27,562 nucleotides of DNA from an uncultured Verrucomicrobiota bacterium (GTDB taxonomy: Bacteria; Verrucomicrobiota; Kiritimatiellia; RFP12; UBA1067), in the NCBI GenBank assembly GCA_946631345.1, contig CAMPAA010000008.1, forward strand, positions 1 to 27,562, written 5' to 3'. Shown one piece after another: positions 5,965 to 14,821 of the stretch (its first letter is position 1; each line of letters starts with the position of its first letter). A program made the translations under genes and the position numbers. The notes beneath the pieces were generated by a model. It searched no databases. It saw only the letters and a program-made list of their open reading frames with translations, and was not told where the DNA came from.

Positions 5965-7157
5965 CAACGAACAAGAAAAGATCAGGCTTCACCCTGATTG
6001 AACTGTTGGTGGTCGTCGCCATCATCGCCGTCATCGGCGCGGGCGTGGCCGTCACCTACAACCGCCTCGACCAGCGCGCGAAGACCGCGATGGAGATCAA
6101 CGACATCGGCGAACTGACGCAGACGATCAAGAACTGGTCGTTCCTCCACGACTGGGCGCTTCCGAACGAACTCGATTCGCTCATCGACACTTCCGACCAG
6201 CTCTACTCTCAGATGGAGGGCTCCTCGTACGGGTGCGGTCCGTGCAACGGAACGTACGGCCTCTACGCCCAGAGCGGATTCACGTTCATGGCCGAAACAG
6301 CCCCACAACGCGTCCTCGACAATCTCCAGGCCTCCGGCCTGAACATCGTCTATAAGCATGATGCGACGCGTTCGCCGGCGAACGATTCGACGTTCACGGT
6401 CGGGACGATGGAGTCCGACGTGGACATCAGCAGCACGGTCGCCCTTCTCGACACCAACAGCTCGACGACGAGCAAGAACAGGGCAGCCGCGATACAGTCC
6501 GCCAACGACGCCGCGGTGGCAGCCCTCACGCAGCCGGAAGGCTACGATGCCGGCGACTCTTCCACGTGGGGTTCATACACCGGATCGTACACGCTCAGCT
6601 ACAACGATTACAGATCGCGTCCGCAGACCGAGACGTTCGCGCTTCTCTCAGACTGGACGACGGCCTACCGTGCCGCGCAGAAGATTGACAACGCAACCGA
6701 GATTTCGACGCTTGCGTTCGTATATCCGGGCGGCGGCGCCTGGATCAACATGGGGCCTATGGGGTCGAACCAGATGGCCATGAACATGACAAGCGAGATT
6801 ATATCCAATATCGGCCTTGAACCCGATGCCGTCGCCCGTCCTTCCGAAGATGCGGCGACTGCGGCCGCGAACGGACGCAAGTACTGGCTTGTTGTCATGG
6901 GGCTTGGACGCTTTGCCACGATCTACCAGGGCAAGGGAGCCCGCATCGACAACCCGGTCACGTCCAAGCGCTACAATTCCGACGACACGATCTACAGCCG
7001 CTACCTTGCGGTCATCCGCGTCCCCGTCGAGGCGTATGACGGCATGACAGGCAGAACCGAGAGCGCGCAGATCGCGTGCATACTCAGCCCGCAGGCGCTG
7101 TCCGTCGCCGCACTTAGCGATAACTATCGCAACGACGTCGCAAAGACGCAGAACTAA
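5961..7157 (+). CDS. Type IV pilin-like / pseudopilin protein 1
   Basis: A 398-residue protein beginning with a class III prepilin leader: a basic MTTNKKRSG followed by FTLIELLVVVAIIAVIGAG, with Gly at -1, Phe at +1 and Glu at +5 after cleavage. The hydrophobic helix (residues 10-30) would anchor it in the membrane and then pack in the pilus core. The globular part is very long for a pilin. It has a Cys-x2-Cys pair (GCGPCNG) that could form a disulphide and a Ser/Thr-rich middle section. A prepilin peptidase is required but none lies in the window. It is the first gene of the pilus cluster and may be the major subunit. It lacks the GWRGPY motif shared by the next two pilins. Confidence 0.88.
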   Translation: MTTNKKRSGFTLIELLVVVAIIAVIGAGVAVTYNRLDQRAKTAMEINDIGELTQTIKNWSFLHDWALPNELDSLIDTSDQLYSQMEGSSYGCGPCNGTYGLYAQSGFTFMAETAPQRVLDNLQASGLNIVYKHDATRSPANDSTFTVGTMESDVDISSTVALLDTNSSTTSKNRAAAIQSANDAAVAALTQPEGYDAGDSSTWGSYTGSYTLSYNDYRSRPQTETFALLSDWTTAYRAAQKIDNATEISTLAFVYPGGGAWINMGPMGSNQMAMNMTSEIISNIGLEPDAVARPSEDAATAAANGRKYWLVVMGLGRFATIYQGKGARIDNPVTSKRYNSDDTIYSRYLAVIRVPVEAYDGMTGRTESAQIACILSPQALSVAALSDNYRNDVAKTQN

Positions 7158-7174
7158 GATTCGGTCTTGAAAGT

Positions 7175-7283
7175 CCCATGCCGCGCACCATTGCGGTGCG
7201 TGGCATGGGGGAAGAAAGTTTCGGGCGCAGGGGTAGCGCATATCACGCGCCCGTCCCCTGTCGGGGCGAAAGCCCTGACAGGG
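7175..7283 (+). promoter_or_regulatory. Three consecutive hairpins between pilin genes
   Basis: Hairpin A: 7175-7189 pairs with 7195-7209, 15 bp with one G-U pair and a 5-nt loop. Hairpin B: CGGGCGC (7222-7228) with GCGCCCG (7247-7253). Hairpin C: 7256-7267 pairs with 7272-7283, 12 bp with one G-U pair, capped by a GAAA (GNRA) tetraloop. None has a T-run. The G-U pairs in A and C show that the RNA, rather than the DNA, gives the better helix. This is probably an mRNA-stabilising or processing element that sets the amount of pilin 1 relative to downstream genes. Confidence 0.6.
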
Positions 7284-7313
7284 ATTCTCAGGCGAAGACA
7301 CAAGTCATTCAAG

Positions 7314-8228
7314 ATGAAAAAGGGATTTACGCTCATAGAGCTGCTCGTGGTGGTGGCGATCATCGCCGTCATCGGCGCGGGCGTGGCGGTCATGTACGGG
7401 CGTGAGGTGGTGGACGACGCCAAGAAGCAGATGACAATCCACGAAATGGGGCAGATACGCGATGCCTTCAACCGGTTCTGGGCGGACAACTCAGCGCAGA
7501 TGATGGGCGGCATGACAACAGTCGGCACATCCCCAGCAGACCTTCCAAGTTCCTTCGAGTTCGTTTCGGGCGATTCGCAGACCTACACGGTTCCCACCAC
7601 ATCCGAACCGCAGAGATTGTATGGCGTGATGCAGTTCTTCGAGCGTTACGGACTCTGGCCGCTCATGCAGAAGTCTGTGTTCAGCAAGGTCAGAACCGTC
7701 CGGCATCAGATATTTCAGACTTCGGCGGATGAAAACCGCCGCTACGAGTTCATTCCACCCTCGCCTATAACCGGGAACGGTTGGCGAGGCCCATACCTTA
7801 ACAGTGTTTCGGCCAGGGAGTGCGTGCTGAACTCCACCGCGTCCGGCGGAAACATCGTCGAGGCCGTTTCTGGTTCGAGGGGCGTCACGTCGGACAATAC
7901 GGTCGCCGATACCGAGGTGCGCTTCCCCCAGCCCGCGACGAAATACGACAACGGCGCGAACGGCGGCATCTACCGCGTGTTCTACTACGAGCATTGCGCC
8001 AACGAATACGAGGGCCAGCCGATCTACCGCCGCCTGATCCTCATGGCTGCAATGGAGCCGATGCTATACGACACGTGGGAGGAAATCAAGGTCTTTGCGG
8101 GGAACCGGCGCTATTCTTCGGCGAGCGGCGCGCCGCTCAACCTTGAAACGGGCGCAATCGACGCATACGACGATGCGCATGGCGTGTTTTTCCTGGAGCT
8201 TCTCAATTTCGATACGGTGTGGAGATGA
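7314..8228 (+). CDS. Type IV pilin-like / pseudopilin protein 2
   Basis: A 304-residue protein. The ATG at 7314 gives MKKG followed by FTLIELLVVVAIIAVIGAG, a textbook prepilin leader with Glu+5; the longer frame start at 7167 would bury this leader and falls inside the hairpins. No strong ribosome site is visible. The N-terminal helix is almost identical to that of pilin 1, including 29 identical bases, but the globular parts differ. A GNGWRGPYL segment at about residue 157 is shared in form with pilin 3 (GGGWRGPYC) and looks like a family mark of GspG-like pseudopilins. The gene overlaps the next by 4 bp (ATGA). It is probably a minor or alternative subunit of the pilus or pseudopilus. Confidence 0.88.
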   Translation: MKKGFTLIELLVVVAIIAVIGAGVAVMYGREVVDDAKKQMTIHEMGQIRDAFNRFWADNSAQMMGGMTTVGTSPADLPSSFEFVSGDSQTYTVPTTSEPQRLYGVMQFFERYGLWPLMQKSVFSKVRTVRHQIFQTSADENRRYEFIPPSPITGNGWRGPYLNSVSARECVLNSTASGGNIVEAVSGSRGVTSDNTVADTEVRFPQPATKYDNGANGGIYRVFYYEHCANEYEGQPIYRRLILMAAMEPMLYDTWEEIKVFAGNRRYSSASGAPLNLETGAIDAYDDAHGVFFLELLNFDTVWR

Positions 8229-9262
8229 AATCAAAGTCCGGCATGACGCTTGTTGAGTTGCTGGTGGTGCTTGTGATTCTCGCAAGCGTCGCCGTGAGCG
8301 TGGCCGTGTCGACCTCCGGGATGTTCGAACGCACGCGCGTGGACAGTACGATGGCGCAGGGCGAGGCCATGCGCAACGCGCTTGAGGCGCATGACGGATT
8401 GAGCATCGTCTCCGATCTGGGGATCGGCTACCTCCGCGCAATCCAGACGGCCATCACAAACACCGTTGACGGCACCGACACCGCGCTTCTCAATCTCCTT
8501 TTCGACTACCGCCATCCGCACGAAATCATGCTGGATGTCGAGGGTTCGGAGCCGATCACGAGCACTGTCGAGAAGGAAGTGGCCGCCTATCGTACGCTGA
8601 CATGCACAAACACGTATGCGGCGCTTCTTTCCGGCATCGTGACTAACGCGACGCTGCGGACAAGGATGCTCGACAGGTGGTTCGGAGGCATTGCCGCCGC
8701 TCCGCAGCTGGGCGGCGGATGGCGTGGCCCCTATTGCACAGCCAAGGTTCTGGATTCTGACCGTGTCATCCGCGATGCCTTCGGCGGCGCATGGCGTTTC
8801 TCGACGAACACCGCCTCACGGAGCACGTTCGCGTTTTCGCTCATGAGCCTTGGCCGCGACCGTGCGGAGGGCGGGGCGGATTGGCCTGACGAGGATCGTC
8901 CTTTCGGCGTCCGTTCGGCAGTCGACACGACATTGGCCGTGACAGGTGTTCCGCCTGACGGCGCGACGGCACAGTCCATGCATGTGTTCTATTTCGAGCC
9001 GGATGTGGCATTCACGGCGAGTGCCGTTCTTGAGGAAGAGGTGCAGCTCCGGGCCGTTGCCAAAAGTGCCGTAGCGCTTTCCTGTTCGCTGGGCGGCGAT
9101 GACATAAACGGCGAGTATGCAATCACGCCTGGGTCGCGCCTCCTGTTCGCGGTGGCGGTGGATGCGGAGAGCGGCGACAAGGCGTACGTTGCGCCGCCAA
9201 GGATGATTCTCGTGCGGCCAGGGGCGAATCAGCTGGATCTCTCGCTGATTGAAGTGAATTGA
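8225..9262 (+). CDS. Type IV pilin-like / pseudopilin protein 3
   Basis: A 345-residue protein. The ATG at 8225 overlaps the stop of pilin 2; an in-frame GTG at 8219 is an alternative start. The leader MKSKSG is followed by MTLVELLVVLVILASVAVSVAV: cleavage after Gly6 leaves Met at +1 and Glu at +5. Met at +1, instead of the usual Phe, is found in some pilins and minor pseudopilins. The globular part contains GGGWRGPYC and an FGGAWRFSTN segment similar to Ca-binding GspG-type C-termini, though shuffled. With its divergent helix it is likely a minor or tip subunit. It is followed directly by the inner-membrane platform genes. Confidence 0.83.
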   Translation: MKSKSGMTLVELLVVLVILASVAVSVAVSTSGMFERTRVDSTMAQGEAMRNALEAHDGLSIVSDLGIGYLRAIQTAITNTVDGTDTALLNLLFDYRHPHEIMLDVEGSEPITSTVEKEVAAYRTLTCTNTYAALLSGIVTNATLRTRMLDRWFGGIAAAPQLGGGWRGPYCTAKVLDSDRVIRDAFGGAWRFSTNTASRSTFAFSLMSLGRDRAEGGADWPDEDRPFGVRSAVDTTLAVTGVPPDGATAQSMHVFYFEPDVAFTASAVLEEEVQLRAVAKSAVALSCSLGGDDINGEYAITPGSRLLFAVAVDAESGDKAYVAPPRMILVRPGANQLDLSLIEVN

Positions 9263-9279
9263 GTTTGAGGAGCGGAGAA

Positions 9280-10656
9280 ATGGGCAAGGGAAGATACGAT
9301 GCGGTGGCGATCCACGACGGAACGGCGTGGCGGCTCATCGTGATCGCCGGGAAGTCAGCGTCCGGCGCGGATGAGGTGTTTGCCGCACCGGCGAACCGAC
9401 TTCCGCAGGAGCTCGTAGACAAGGCTGTGCGGGCGGATGTGCGTCGCGTCCGATTCCTGCTTGCTGGCGACATGCACCGGATCGAGGGCGCGATTCCCAA
9501 GCACGCATCAATAGCCAAGGCTAGGGAGCAGATGCGACTGGCGATCACCGAGGCGACGGGTGTGGATGCGGATGACGAGAGCGCAGTATTCGGCATGACC
9601 TACCGCTGGCCGGGCGTCCGCAAGCCGTTCACGCTCGCGGGACTCGTCTCCGCCGACGCCGCGGCGGACTTCCACGCCGCGCTTTCCGAGGCGGGCGTCA
9701 TCTGCGGCGGTTTCGCGTCCCTTGAAATGGCGCTGCTCGCAGTCGCGCGAAAGCGACTCGCAAGCCGCGATGCGTTTGTGTCCGTGACGGCGGCGAATGC
9801 GCTCATCGTGCCCGCGCCGCGCGGCGCGAACAGCGGTCCCCAGACGGCGGCCTGCGGCCTGCGGCATTTCGCTACGGACGCCGGAAACTGGTTTGCGCGC
9901 TTCTCGCGCATCGCCGCCGCGACGACCAAACGCGATCCGCTGCATCTGCTTGTCTTTGGCGAGAATGGAGGCGACGTGAGGGGGAAGCTCGCCGAAGTCG
10001 GCTACGAACAGGTTGTGGAGGAGAAGCCCGGCGAATGGCTCGCGGATGTCGCCCGGATGTCCGCTGCCGTGCGAGCTAACAAGCTCGATGGAATTGAAGT
10101 GCCCGTGGCGAACCCATGGGAGCCGCGCAGGCGGTTCTCGAACGCGTGGATCGTGGCGGCGGCGCTTGCGATCCTCATCCTTCCGGCGGCATACCGCTTC
10201 GTCTGCGTCCACAGGTCACGTATGAAATGCGAGGCCATTGCGGCAGAGACGTCGCGATACACGAATGCCGCCGACAAGGCAACCGCCGCACAGAAGGCGC
10301 TCGCGAAGGCGAAGGCCGATCTATCAGGGGAGAAGGCAATGGAGAAGACGCTCGTCGATATGCGCCGTCCGCTCGTCTCGTTCATTGACGTGGCATATTT
10401 CTTCTGCAAGTATTCGGGCGGCAGTACCGTGCTGAAATCCATCTCCCAGCATGGCGACAAGATCACGGTGGAGGGGACGTTCGCCGATCCGGAGGATGGC
10501 GTGAGGCTAAACAAGGAGGTTCTCGACTACGCGAAGGACAGGAACATTGAAATCGTGGAGAACGTGGCGGAGCCGGGGGAGGAAGAAGGGGAGATCGCGC
10601 TCAACCGCTTCCGTCTCGTATTCGACTGCGCGTCGGTAGGGAGGGATGCGAAATGA
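9280..10656 (+). CDS. GspL-like / PilM-PilN fusion inner-membrane assembly protein
   Basis: A 458-residue protein; ATG at 9280 with GAGGAG 7 nt upstream. Residues 1 to about 280 form a cytoplasmic actin-like domain of the PilM/GspL kind; this is recognised from layout, since classical nucleotide motifs are weak. One membrane helix lies at about 288-310 (NAWIVAAALAILILPAAYRF). A charged coiled-coil follows (about 315-365), then a ferredoxin-like PilN/GspL domain ending in RFRLVFDC. In T4P systems PilM and PilN are separate proteins; in T2SS GspL joins them as here. It would couple the cytoplasmic ATPase to the periplasmic ring. It overlaps the next gene by ATGA, consistent with equal synthesis of the two partners. 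Confidence 0.78.
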   Translation: MGKGRYDAVAIHDGTAWRLIVIAGKSASGADEVFAAPANRLPQELVDKAVRADVRRVRFLLAGDMHRIEGAIPKHASIAKAREQMRLAITEATGVDADDESAVFGMTYRWPGVRKPFTLAGLVSADAAADFHAALSEAGVICGGFASLEMALLAVARKRLASRDAFVSVTAANALIVPAPRGANSGPQTAACGLRHFATDAGNWFARFSRIAAATTKRDPLHLLVFGENGGDVRGKLAEVGYEQVVEEKPGEWLADVARMSAAVRANKLDGIEVPVANPWEPRRRFSNAWIVAAALAILILPAAYRFVCVHRSRMKCEAIAAETSRYTNAADKATAAQKALAKAKADLSGEKAMEKTLVDMRRPLVSFIDVAYFFCKYSGGSTVLKSISQHGDKITVEGTFADPEDGVRLNKEVLDYAKDRNIEIVENVAEPGEEEGEIALNRFRLVFDCASVGRDAK

Positions 10657-11489
10657 ACGTAGGCGATTCCATACGCAATTCCAACAGCTGGCACTGGCTG
10701 TGCGCTGCGGTCGTGGCGGCTGTCGCCGCATCAGTGTTCCTGCCCACTTACGGCTGGCGCGACGTACTGCGATTCACCGGGCGGCAGCTCGCAGCGGACG
10801 AAGCGCGCGCGCGTAAGAGGCTTGACGAGACGCGTTCGCTCGCCGCCGTGGATGTTACGGCGCTCTCAAAGGAGACGGAAATGGCGAAAAAGTCGCTTGC
10901 GGAGGCTAAGGCCGCGTTCGCGAAGTACGGCATCGAGGATCTGCCGACTGACGACAAGGCGGTCTTTTCCGCGCAGAGCCGCGTGGGTGAGGCGCTGAAC
11001 CGACGGAGGCTGCGCGTCATCTCCACCGAGGCCAAGGTGGCGGAGAAGTCCGCCGTCCCAGTAGCGGCCAGGCGCGCCGCTCTCGTCGCCGCGCCAAAGA
11101 AGCGGCTTACCGCAGACGAATTTCTCGCCCAGACTGAAAAGGCTGCGGCGGCAATGAGTGACCGAAAACTGGCGGACATGATTCTTTCTGACGCCCGCAA
11201 GAAATACACGCAGATGAAGGCGGCGGAAAAGAGACAGCCAGCGGCGAAAGTTCGGAAAGCGGCAGAAGCGCCGCTTTCCCGAAATGCCGCTTCGCCATCC
11301 GCTGCCGTCCCCCTGCCGTTCAGGACGGAGACGCTGGACTACCGGGTGGCGGGCGATTTCCGCGACGTATTCATGTTCTTCGTCGCCGAGACACACAGGA
11401 AGCCGTACTACAACTTCAAGAACATTTCGGCATCCGTCGGCGAGAACGGTATGGATCTCGCGTTCACTCTCCAGGTGAACCACAGGTAG
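10653..11489 (+). CDS. PilO/GspM-like inner-membrane protein
   Basis: A 278-residue bitopic protein. A short cytoplasmic start is followed by one membrane helix (about 14-32, WHWLCAAVVAAVAASVFL). A long Ala/Lys/Glu/Arg-rich coiled-coil runs from about 45 to 185, an Ala-rich linker follows, and a small alpha/beta domain (about 215-278, LDYRVAGDFRDVFMFFVAE and LAFTLQV) has the pattern of PilO/GspM ferredoxin-like domains. It would pair with the preceding GspL/PilN-like protein to form the alignment complex. The coiled coil is longer than usual. Identification rests on topology and on its place between gspL-like and gspE genes rather than on a strong motif. Confidence 0.7.
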   Translation: MNVGDSIRNSNSWHWLCAAVVAAVAASVFLPTYGWRDVLRFTGRQLAADEARARKRLDETRSLAAVDVTALSKETEMAKKSLAEAKAAFAKYGIEDLPTDDKAVFSAQSRVGEALNRRRLRVISTEAKVAEKSAVPVAARRAALVAAPKKRLTADEFLAQTEKAAAAMSDRKLADMILSDARKKYTQMKAAEKRQPAAKVRKAAEAPLSRNAASPSAAVPLPFRTETLDYRVAGDFRDVFMFFVAETHRKPYYNFKNISASVGENGMDLAFTLQVNHR

Positions 11490-11502
11490 ATGGTGGCGTG
11501 AC

Positions 11503-12984
11503 ATGACAAGAACGGTAGACACGACAAGGGTAAGGCCGTCGCATGACGTGCTGAGGCTGCTTCCGGCCAAGACAGCGCGTGCCGTCGGCGCGCTGCCGCT
11601 CGCCGTGGAGGACGGCACGGTAGTAGTATGCCTTGCGGACAAGACCGACTTCAACGCTATTGAGCGAGTGGAGACGCTTCTTGCAGACCGCAAGGTGGAG
11701 TTCGTGGAGGCGCAGGATCCAGTCGACTTCCGCCGCGTCCTTCGTGAGAACTATCCCGATGCCGCTATGACGGGCGACCTTGAGCGGCCGGAAAACCTCT
11801 TCGCCCATGTCATGCGTCGCGCCCTCGCACGCAATGCGTCGGATATCCACATATCGCCTGCGGAGACGGAAACGCTCGTGCGGATGCGCATCGACGGACG
11901 CCTCCAGACGGATCTTTCCGTTTCGTCGCAGACTGCGGCGGAATTCGTCTCATACATCAAAGTGCTGGCGAACCTTGACATCGCCGAGAAGCGTGCGCCG
12001 CAGGACGGCAACATCGATACAAATGTCAATGGACTTGAGGTGAGTCTGCGCGTCGCCACCGTTCCGACCATCTGGGGCGAGCATGTCACGCTCCGCATCC
12101 TTTCGCAGACGCGAGAGACTAAGCAGCTCGACACGCTAGATAATCTCGGATTCCATTCGCACCAGCTGAAACTGTTCGAGGAGGCGCTAGAGACACCTGA
12201 CGGCGTGGTGATTCTCTCCGGTCCGACTGGAAGCGGCAAGACGACCACTCTCTATGCCGCGCTGCGACGCCTCGCGAAACCGGGTGACCTGCACCTCGTG
12301 AGCATCGAAGACCCGGTGGAGAAGCCCGTCGCGGGCGTCACGCAGATCAAGGTGGATGCGCGGCAGGAGCGCGTGAGTTTCGAAAAGGCCCTCCGCTCCG
12401 TGTTGAGGCACGATCCCGATGTAGTGATGGTCGGCGAAATCCGCGACGGCGAGACGGCGCAAACCGCGCTACGTTCCGCGCTCACGGGGCACCTCGTGCT
12501 GACGACGCTCCACACGAACTCAGCGCCCGGCATCCTCACGCGCCTCGTCGATCTTGGTGTGCCCCCATACCTTGTCGCCTCCACGCTCCGCCTCGCCGTT
12601 GCGCAGCGTCTTCTCAGGCGGCCCTGCCGGGAGTGCATGGCCTGGCAGCCTGCGGATGCGGCGACCTGCGAGAGGTACGGCTGGGATGCGGCGAATCCGC
12701 CTAAGGTTCCAGTTGCGCGCGGGTGCGCCTACTGCGGCAACACGGGCTATTCGGGGCGGACGGCCATCTACGAGATGCTGCCCGTGAACGACGGAGTACG
12801 CAAGATGCTCCTGAAGGGCGAGAGCGAAGGCGACATCTACCGTTGGCTCAAGGCATTTGCGCCAGGCCTCACCCTGCGCGGCGATGCGCTCGCGAAGGTC
12901 TTGGAGGGTGAGACTACGCTAGAGGAGTACCGTGCAACGGTCGTTGAGGAACTGGAACTTGCCGAACTAACCATTATCAACTAA
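11503..12984 (+). CDS. gspE: GspE/PilB-type assembly ATPase
   Basis: A 493-residue hexameric ATPase of pilus/pseudopilus extension. Residues 1-80 form a short N1E/MshEN-like domain (HDVLRLLPAKTARAVGALPL). Motifs follow in order: DIHI at about 118-121, Walker A GPTGSGKTTT (240-249), an Asp box VSIEDPVE, Walker B HDPDVVMVGEIRD (about 303-315), and a His box LTTLHTN. A zinc tetracysteine, CREC (375-378) and CAYC (408-411), is present, a mark of GspE/PilB that PilT lacks. GGTGG lies 6 nt before the ATG. It ends in tandem stops (TAACTAA). All catalytic residues appear intact. It sits beside its platform protein, as in most systems. Confidence 0.95.
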   Translation: MTRTVDTTRVRPSHDVLRLLPAKTARAVGALPLAVEDGTVVVCLADKTDFNAIERVETLLADRKVEFVEAQDPVDFRRVLRENYPDAAMTGDLERPENLFAHVMRRALARNASDIHISPAETETLVRMRIDGRLQTDLSVSSQTAAEFVSYIKVLANLDIAEKRAPQDGNIDTNVNGLEVSLRVATVPTIWGEHVTLRILSQTRETKQLDTLDNLGFHSHQLKLFEEALETPDGVVILSGPTGSGKTTTLYAALRRLAKPGDLHLVSIEDPVEKPVAGVTQIKVDARQERVSFEKALRSVLRHDPDVVMVGEIRDGETAQTALRSALTGHLVLTTLHTNSAPGILTRLVDLGVPPYLVASTLRLAVAQRLLRRPCRECMAWQPADAATCERYGWDAANPPKVPVARGCAYCGNTGYSGRTAIYEMLPVNDGVRKMLLKGESEGDIYRWLKAFAPGLTLRGDALAKVLEGETTLEEYRATVVEELELAELTIIN

Positions 12985-13008
12985 CTAAAAGCCACTACCA
13001 ATCAACCC

Positions 13009-14124
13009 ATGGCAGGATTCTTCCAGGAAAGCGAAAAAGCGAAGACGCGGCGGATGCGCAATGCCGCTGAGCGGTTCCTGTCGCGCTTTCTCATCCGTAA
13101 GGGTGCGGTCGAACAGGCGTTTCTGCAGATGGTGATTCTTCTCAAGGGCGACGTGCCGGTGGTGACGGCGCTCGAGACGACTGCGGAACTCGCCAAGGGC
13201 GACTTGCGCATGGCGCTCTACGAGACCGCCGACCTCGTGCGAGGCGGACTCCCGCTCGCCAAGGCTCTCCGTCAGACGATGCCGTGGCTCGGTGACCTCT
13301 TCATCGGACTCATCGAGGTGGGCGAGGCGAACGGCACCCTTCCGCAGATGTTCACATACGCCGCGAACATCATGCGCCAGCGGCGCACGATCCGCAACCA
13401 GATCATCCGTGCAATGACCTATCCGATGCTTGTGGTGATTGCTGGCCTTGGCGTAGGGTACTATATCTCCACCGTGGCGATTCCGAAGATCATCTCCGTG
13501 ATGGGGGATCCGGAGAAACTTCCCGCGATAACGCGTTCGCTGCTCACGACTAGCGAGTGGCTCCAGGCGCACGGGCTTTTTGTTCTTCTCGCGCCGGTTG
13601 CGGCCATCGCGACGTATGTTCTCCTCCGTCGCGTGCCGGGTGTGGGCCTTGCGATCGACCGCATGGCGCTTGCCGTGCCTATTTTCGGCAAGGTGGGACG
13701 CTTCTCCGCGAACGCGCTCTTCAATCACACGATGGCGATGCTCGTCAAAAGCGGCATCTCCGTGGTCGATGCGCTGGATTTGATTCGCGGCACGCTTGAC
13801 AACGGATGGTATCGTATCCAGCTCGCACGTACACGCACCAAGGTGATGGCAGGGCGCATGTTATCCGACTCTCTAAACGATACGGCGCTCAGAAAGCTTA
13901 CGCCGCTCACGCCTGCCCTTGTCAAGGTGGGCGAGAATTCGGGGAACATGGACGAAGGCCTTGACTACGTAGGGGAGTACTACGGCGATGCATTGGAGAG
14001 GCGGCTGGATCTGCTGGGCAAGCTGATCGAACCGGCGTTGATCATCGTGGTGGGCGGAATGGTCGCATACGTCTATATTGCGTTTTTCATGGGAATGGCG
14101 GCGATGAGCGCCGCAGCAAGGTAG
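13009..14124 (+). CDS. gspF: GspF/PilC-type inner-membrane platform protein
   Basis: A 371-residue polytopic protein with two T2SF repeats. The first cytoplasmic domain (about 35-135) contains FLQMVILLKGDVPVVTALE and IGLIEVGEANGTLPQM. Membrane helices lie at about 144-165 and 188-205. The second domain contains FNHTMAMLVKSGISVVDAL and LVKVGENSGNMDEGLDYV, and a last helix lies at about 344-366. The paired GE-x-x-G motifs are typical of the family. It transmits motion of the ATPase to pilin subunits. The ATG at 13009 has no ribosome site, unusual within this cluster; translation may depend on reinitiation after the preceding gene, 24 nt upstream. Confidence 0.94.
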   Translation: MAGFFQESEKAKTRRMRNAAERFLSRFLIRKGAVEQAFLQMVILLKGDVPVVTALETTAELAKGDLRMALYETADLVRGGLPLAKALRQTMPWLGDLFIGLIEVGEANGTLPQMFTYAANIMRQRRTIRNQIIRAMTYPMLVVIAGLGVGYYISTVAIPKIISVMGDPEKLPAITRSLLTTSEWLQAHGLFVLLAPVAAIATYVLLRRVPGVGLAIDRMALAVPIFGKVGRFSANALFNHTMAMLVKSGISVVDALDLIRGTLDNGWYRIQLARTRTKVMAGRMLSDSLNDTALRKLTPLTPALVKVGENSGNMDEGLDYVGEYYGDALERRLDLLGKLIEPALIIVVGGMVAYVYIAFFMGMAAMSAAAR

Positions 14125-14147
14125 GCTTGAAGTAAAGGATCAACAAG

Positions 14148-14789
14148 ATGAAGAAGAGATATTGGGAAAAATCGTGGTATCGGTTCCTGGCCGCCGCAAT
14201 TCTGGCGGTCTCAATGGGCGTGACGGGATTTGCGGATACAGCAACCAACCTGCCGCCATTGCTGGCTCCGGTCACTTTGAGGGATGACGAAGGTCGGGCG
14301 GAACAGGATCTGGTTGATCCTTTCCGGCGGCGTGGAGCAGATGATGTCTCGTGCGATGACGCAGTGCCCGGCGAAAATGGACTGCTTCGCACGTCTCTCG
14401 GGGAGATATCAAGCGAGTTCAAGATACTTGCAATCACGATTCCCGCCGACACGAACACATTGCGCTCTGCTCTCATCCAGTTCTATTCTTCCGACGAGCC
14501 GATCCTTGTTCATGAGGGCGATCTCGTGCGCGTGGACAGGATGGGGGTGAATGCCGCGCGTGGCGGAGTGCGGGGCAATATCCGAGGCCGCCGTCCGAAC
14601 GCGGCGCGCGTGGCGGCCTCGCGGGGGCGCCACGCGCCAACCAGGCAAGGCGGCTTGGCCGACATCGACTTGGAGGAGCAACTAAGGAAGTACGTGTTCT
14701 ACGTGAACGTGAAGAACATAGAATCAACCTACATCGAGGTATATCACAACAAGAAGCGACCGGATGAGACGATCCGGCTAAATTGGTAG
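14148..14789 (+). CDS. PilP/GspC-like periplasmic protein with Arg-rich linker
   Basis: A 213-residue protein; ATG at 14148 with AAAGGA 8 nt upstream. The N-terminus (KKRYWEKSWYRFLAAAILAVSMGVTGFA) is a signal peptide or anchor, cut near GFAD. A DPF tripeptide (LVDPFRRRG) is the mark of PilP and GspC homology-region proteins, which link the inner-membrane complex to the secretin. A disordered Arg/Gly/Ala-rich stretch at about 140-167 includes GNIRGRRPNAARVAASRG and is unusual for the family. The C-terminal segment (VFYVNVKNIESTYIEVYHN) resembles a small beta domain. No lipobox cysteine is present, unlike many PilP. It sits just before the secretin gene, as expected. Confidence 0.6.
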   Translation: MKKRYWEKSWYRFLAAAILAVSMGVTGFADTATNLPPLLAPVTLRDDEGRAEQDLVDPFRRRGADDVSCDDAVPGENGLLRTSLGEISSEFKILAITIPADTNTLRSALIQFYSSDEPILVHEGDLVRVDRMGVNAARGGVRGNIRGRRPNAARVAASRGRHAPTRQGGLADIDLEEQLRKYVFYVNVKNIESTYIEVYHNKKRPDETIRLNW

Positions 14790-14821
14790 TGGATAGTGGT
14801 CAGCAATAAATGGAAGACAAA

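Noticed and set aside
7175..7209. Intrinsic terminator between pilin genes
   Set aside because: The stem is strong but is followed by GGAAGAAAG, without a T-run, and the downstream genes have no visible promoter.
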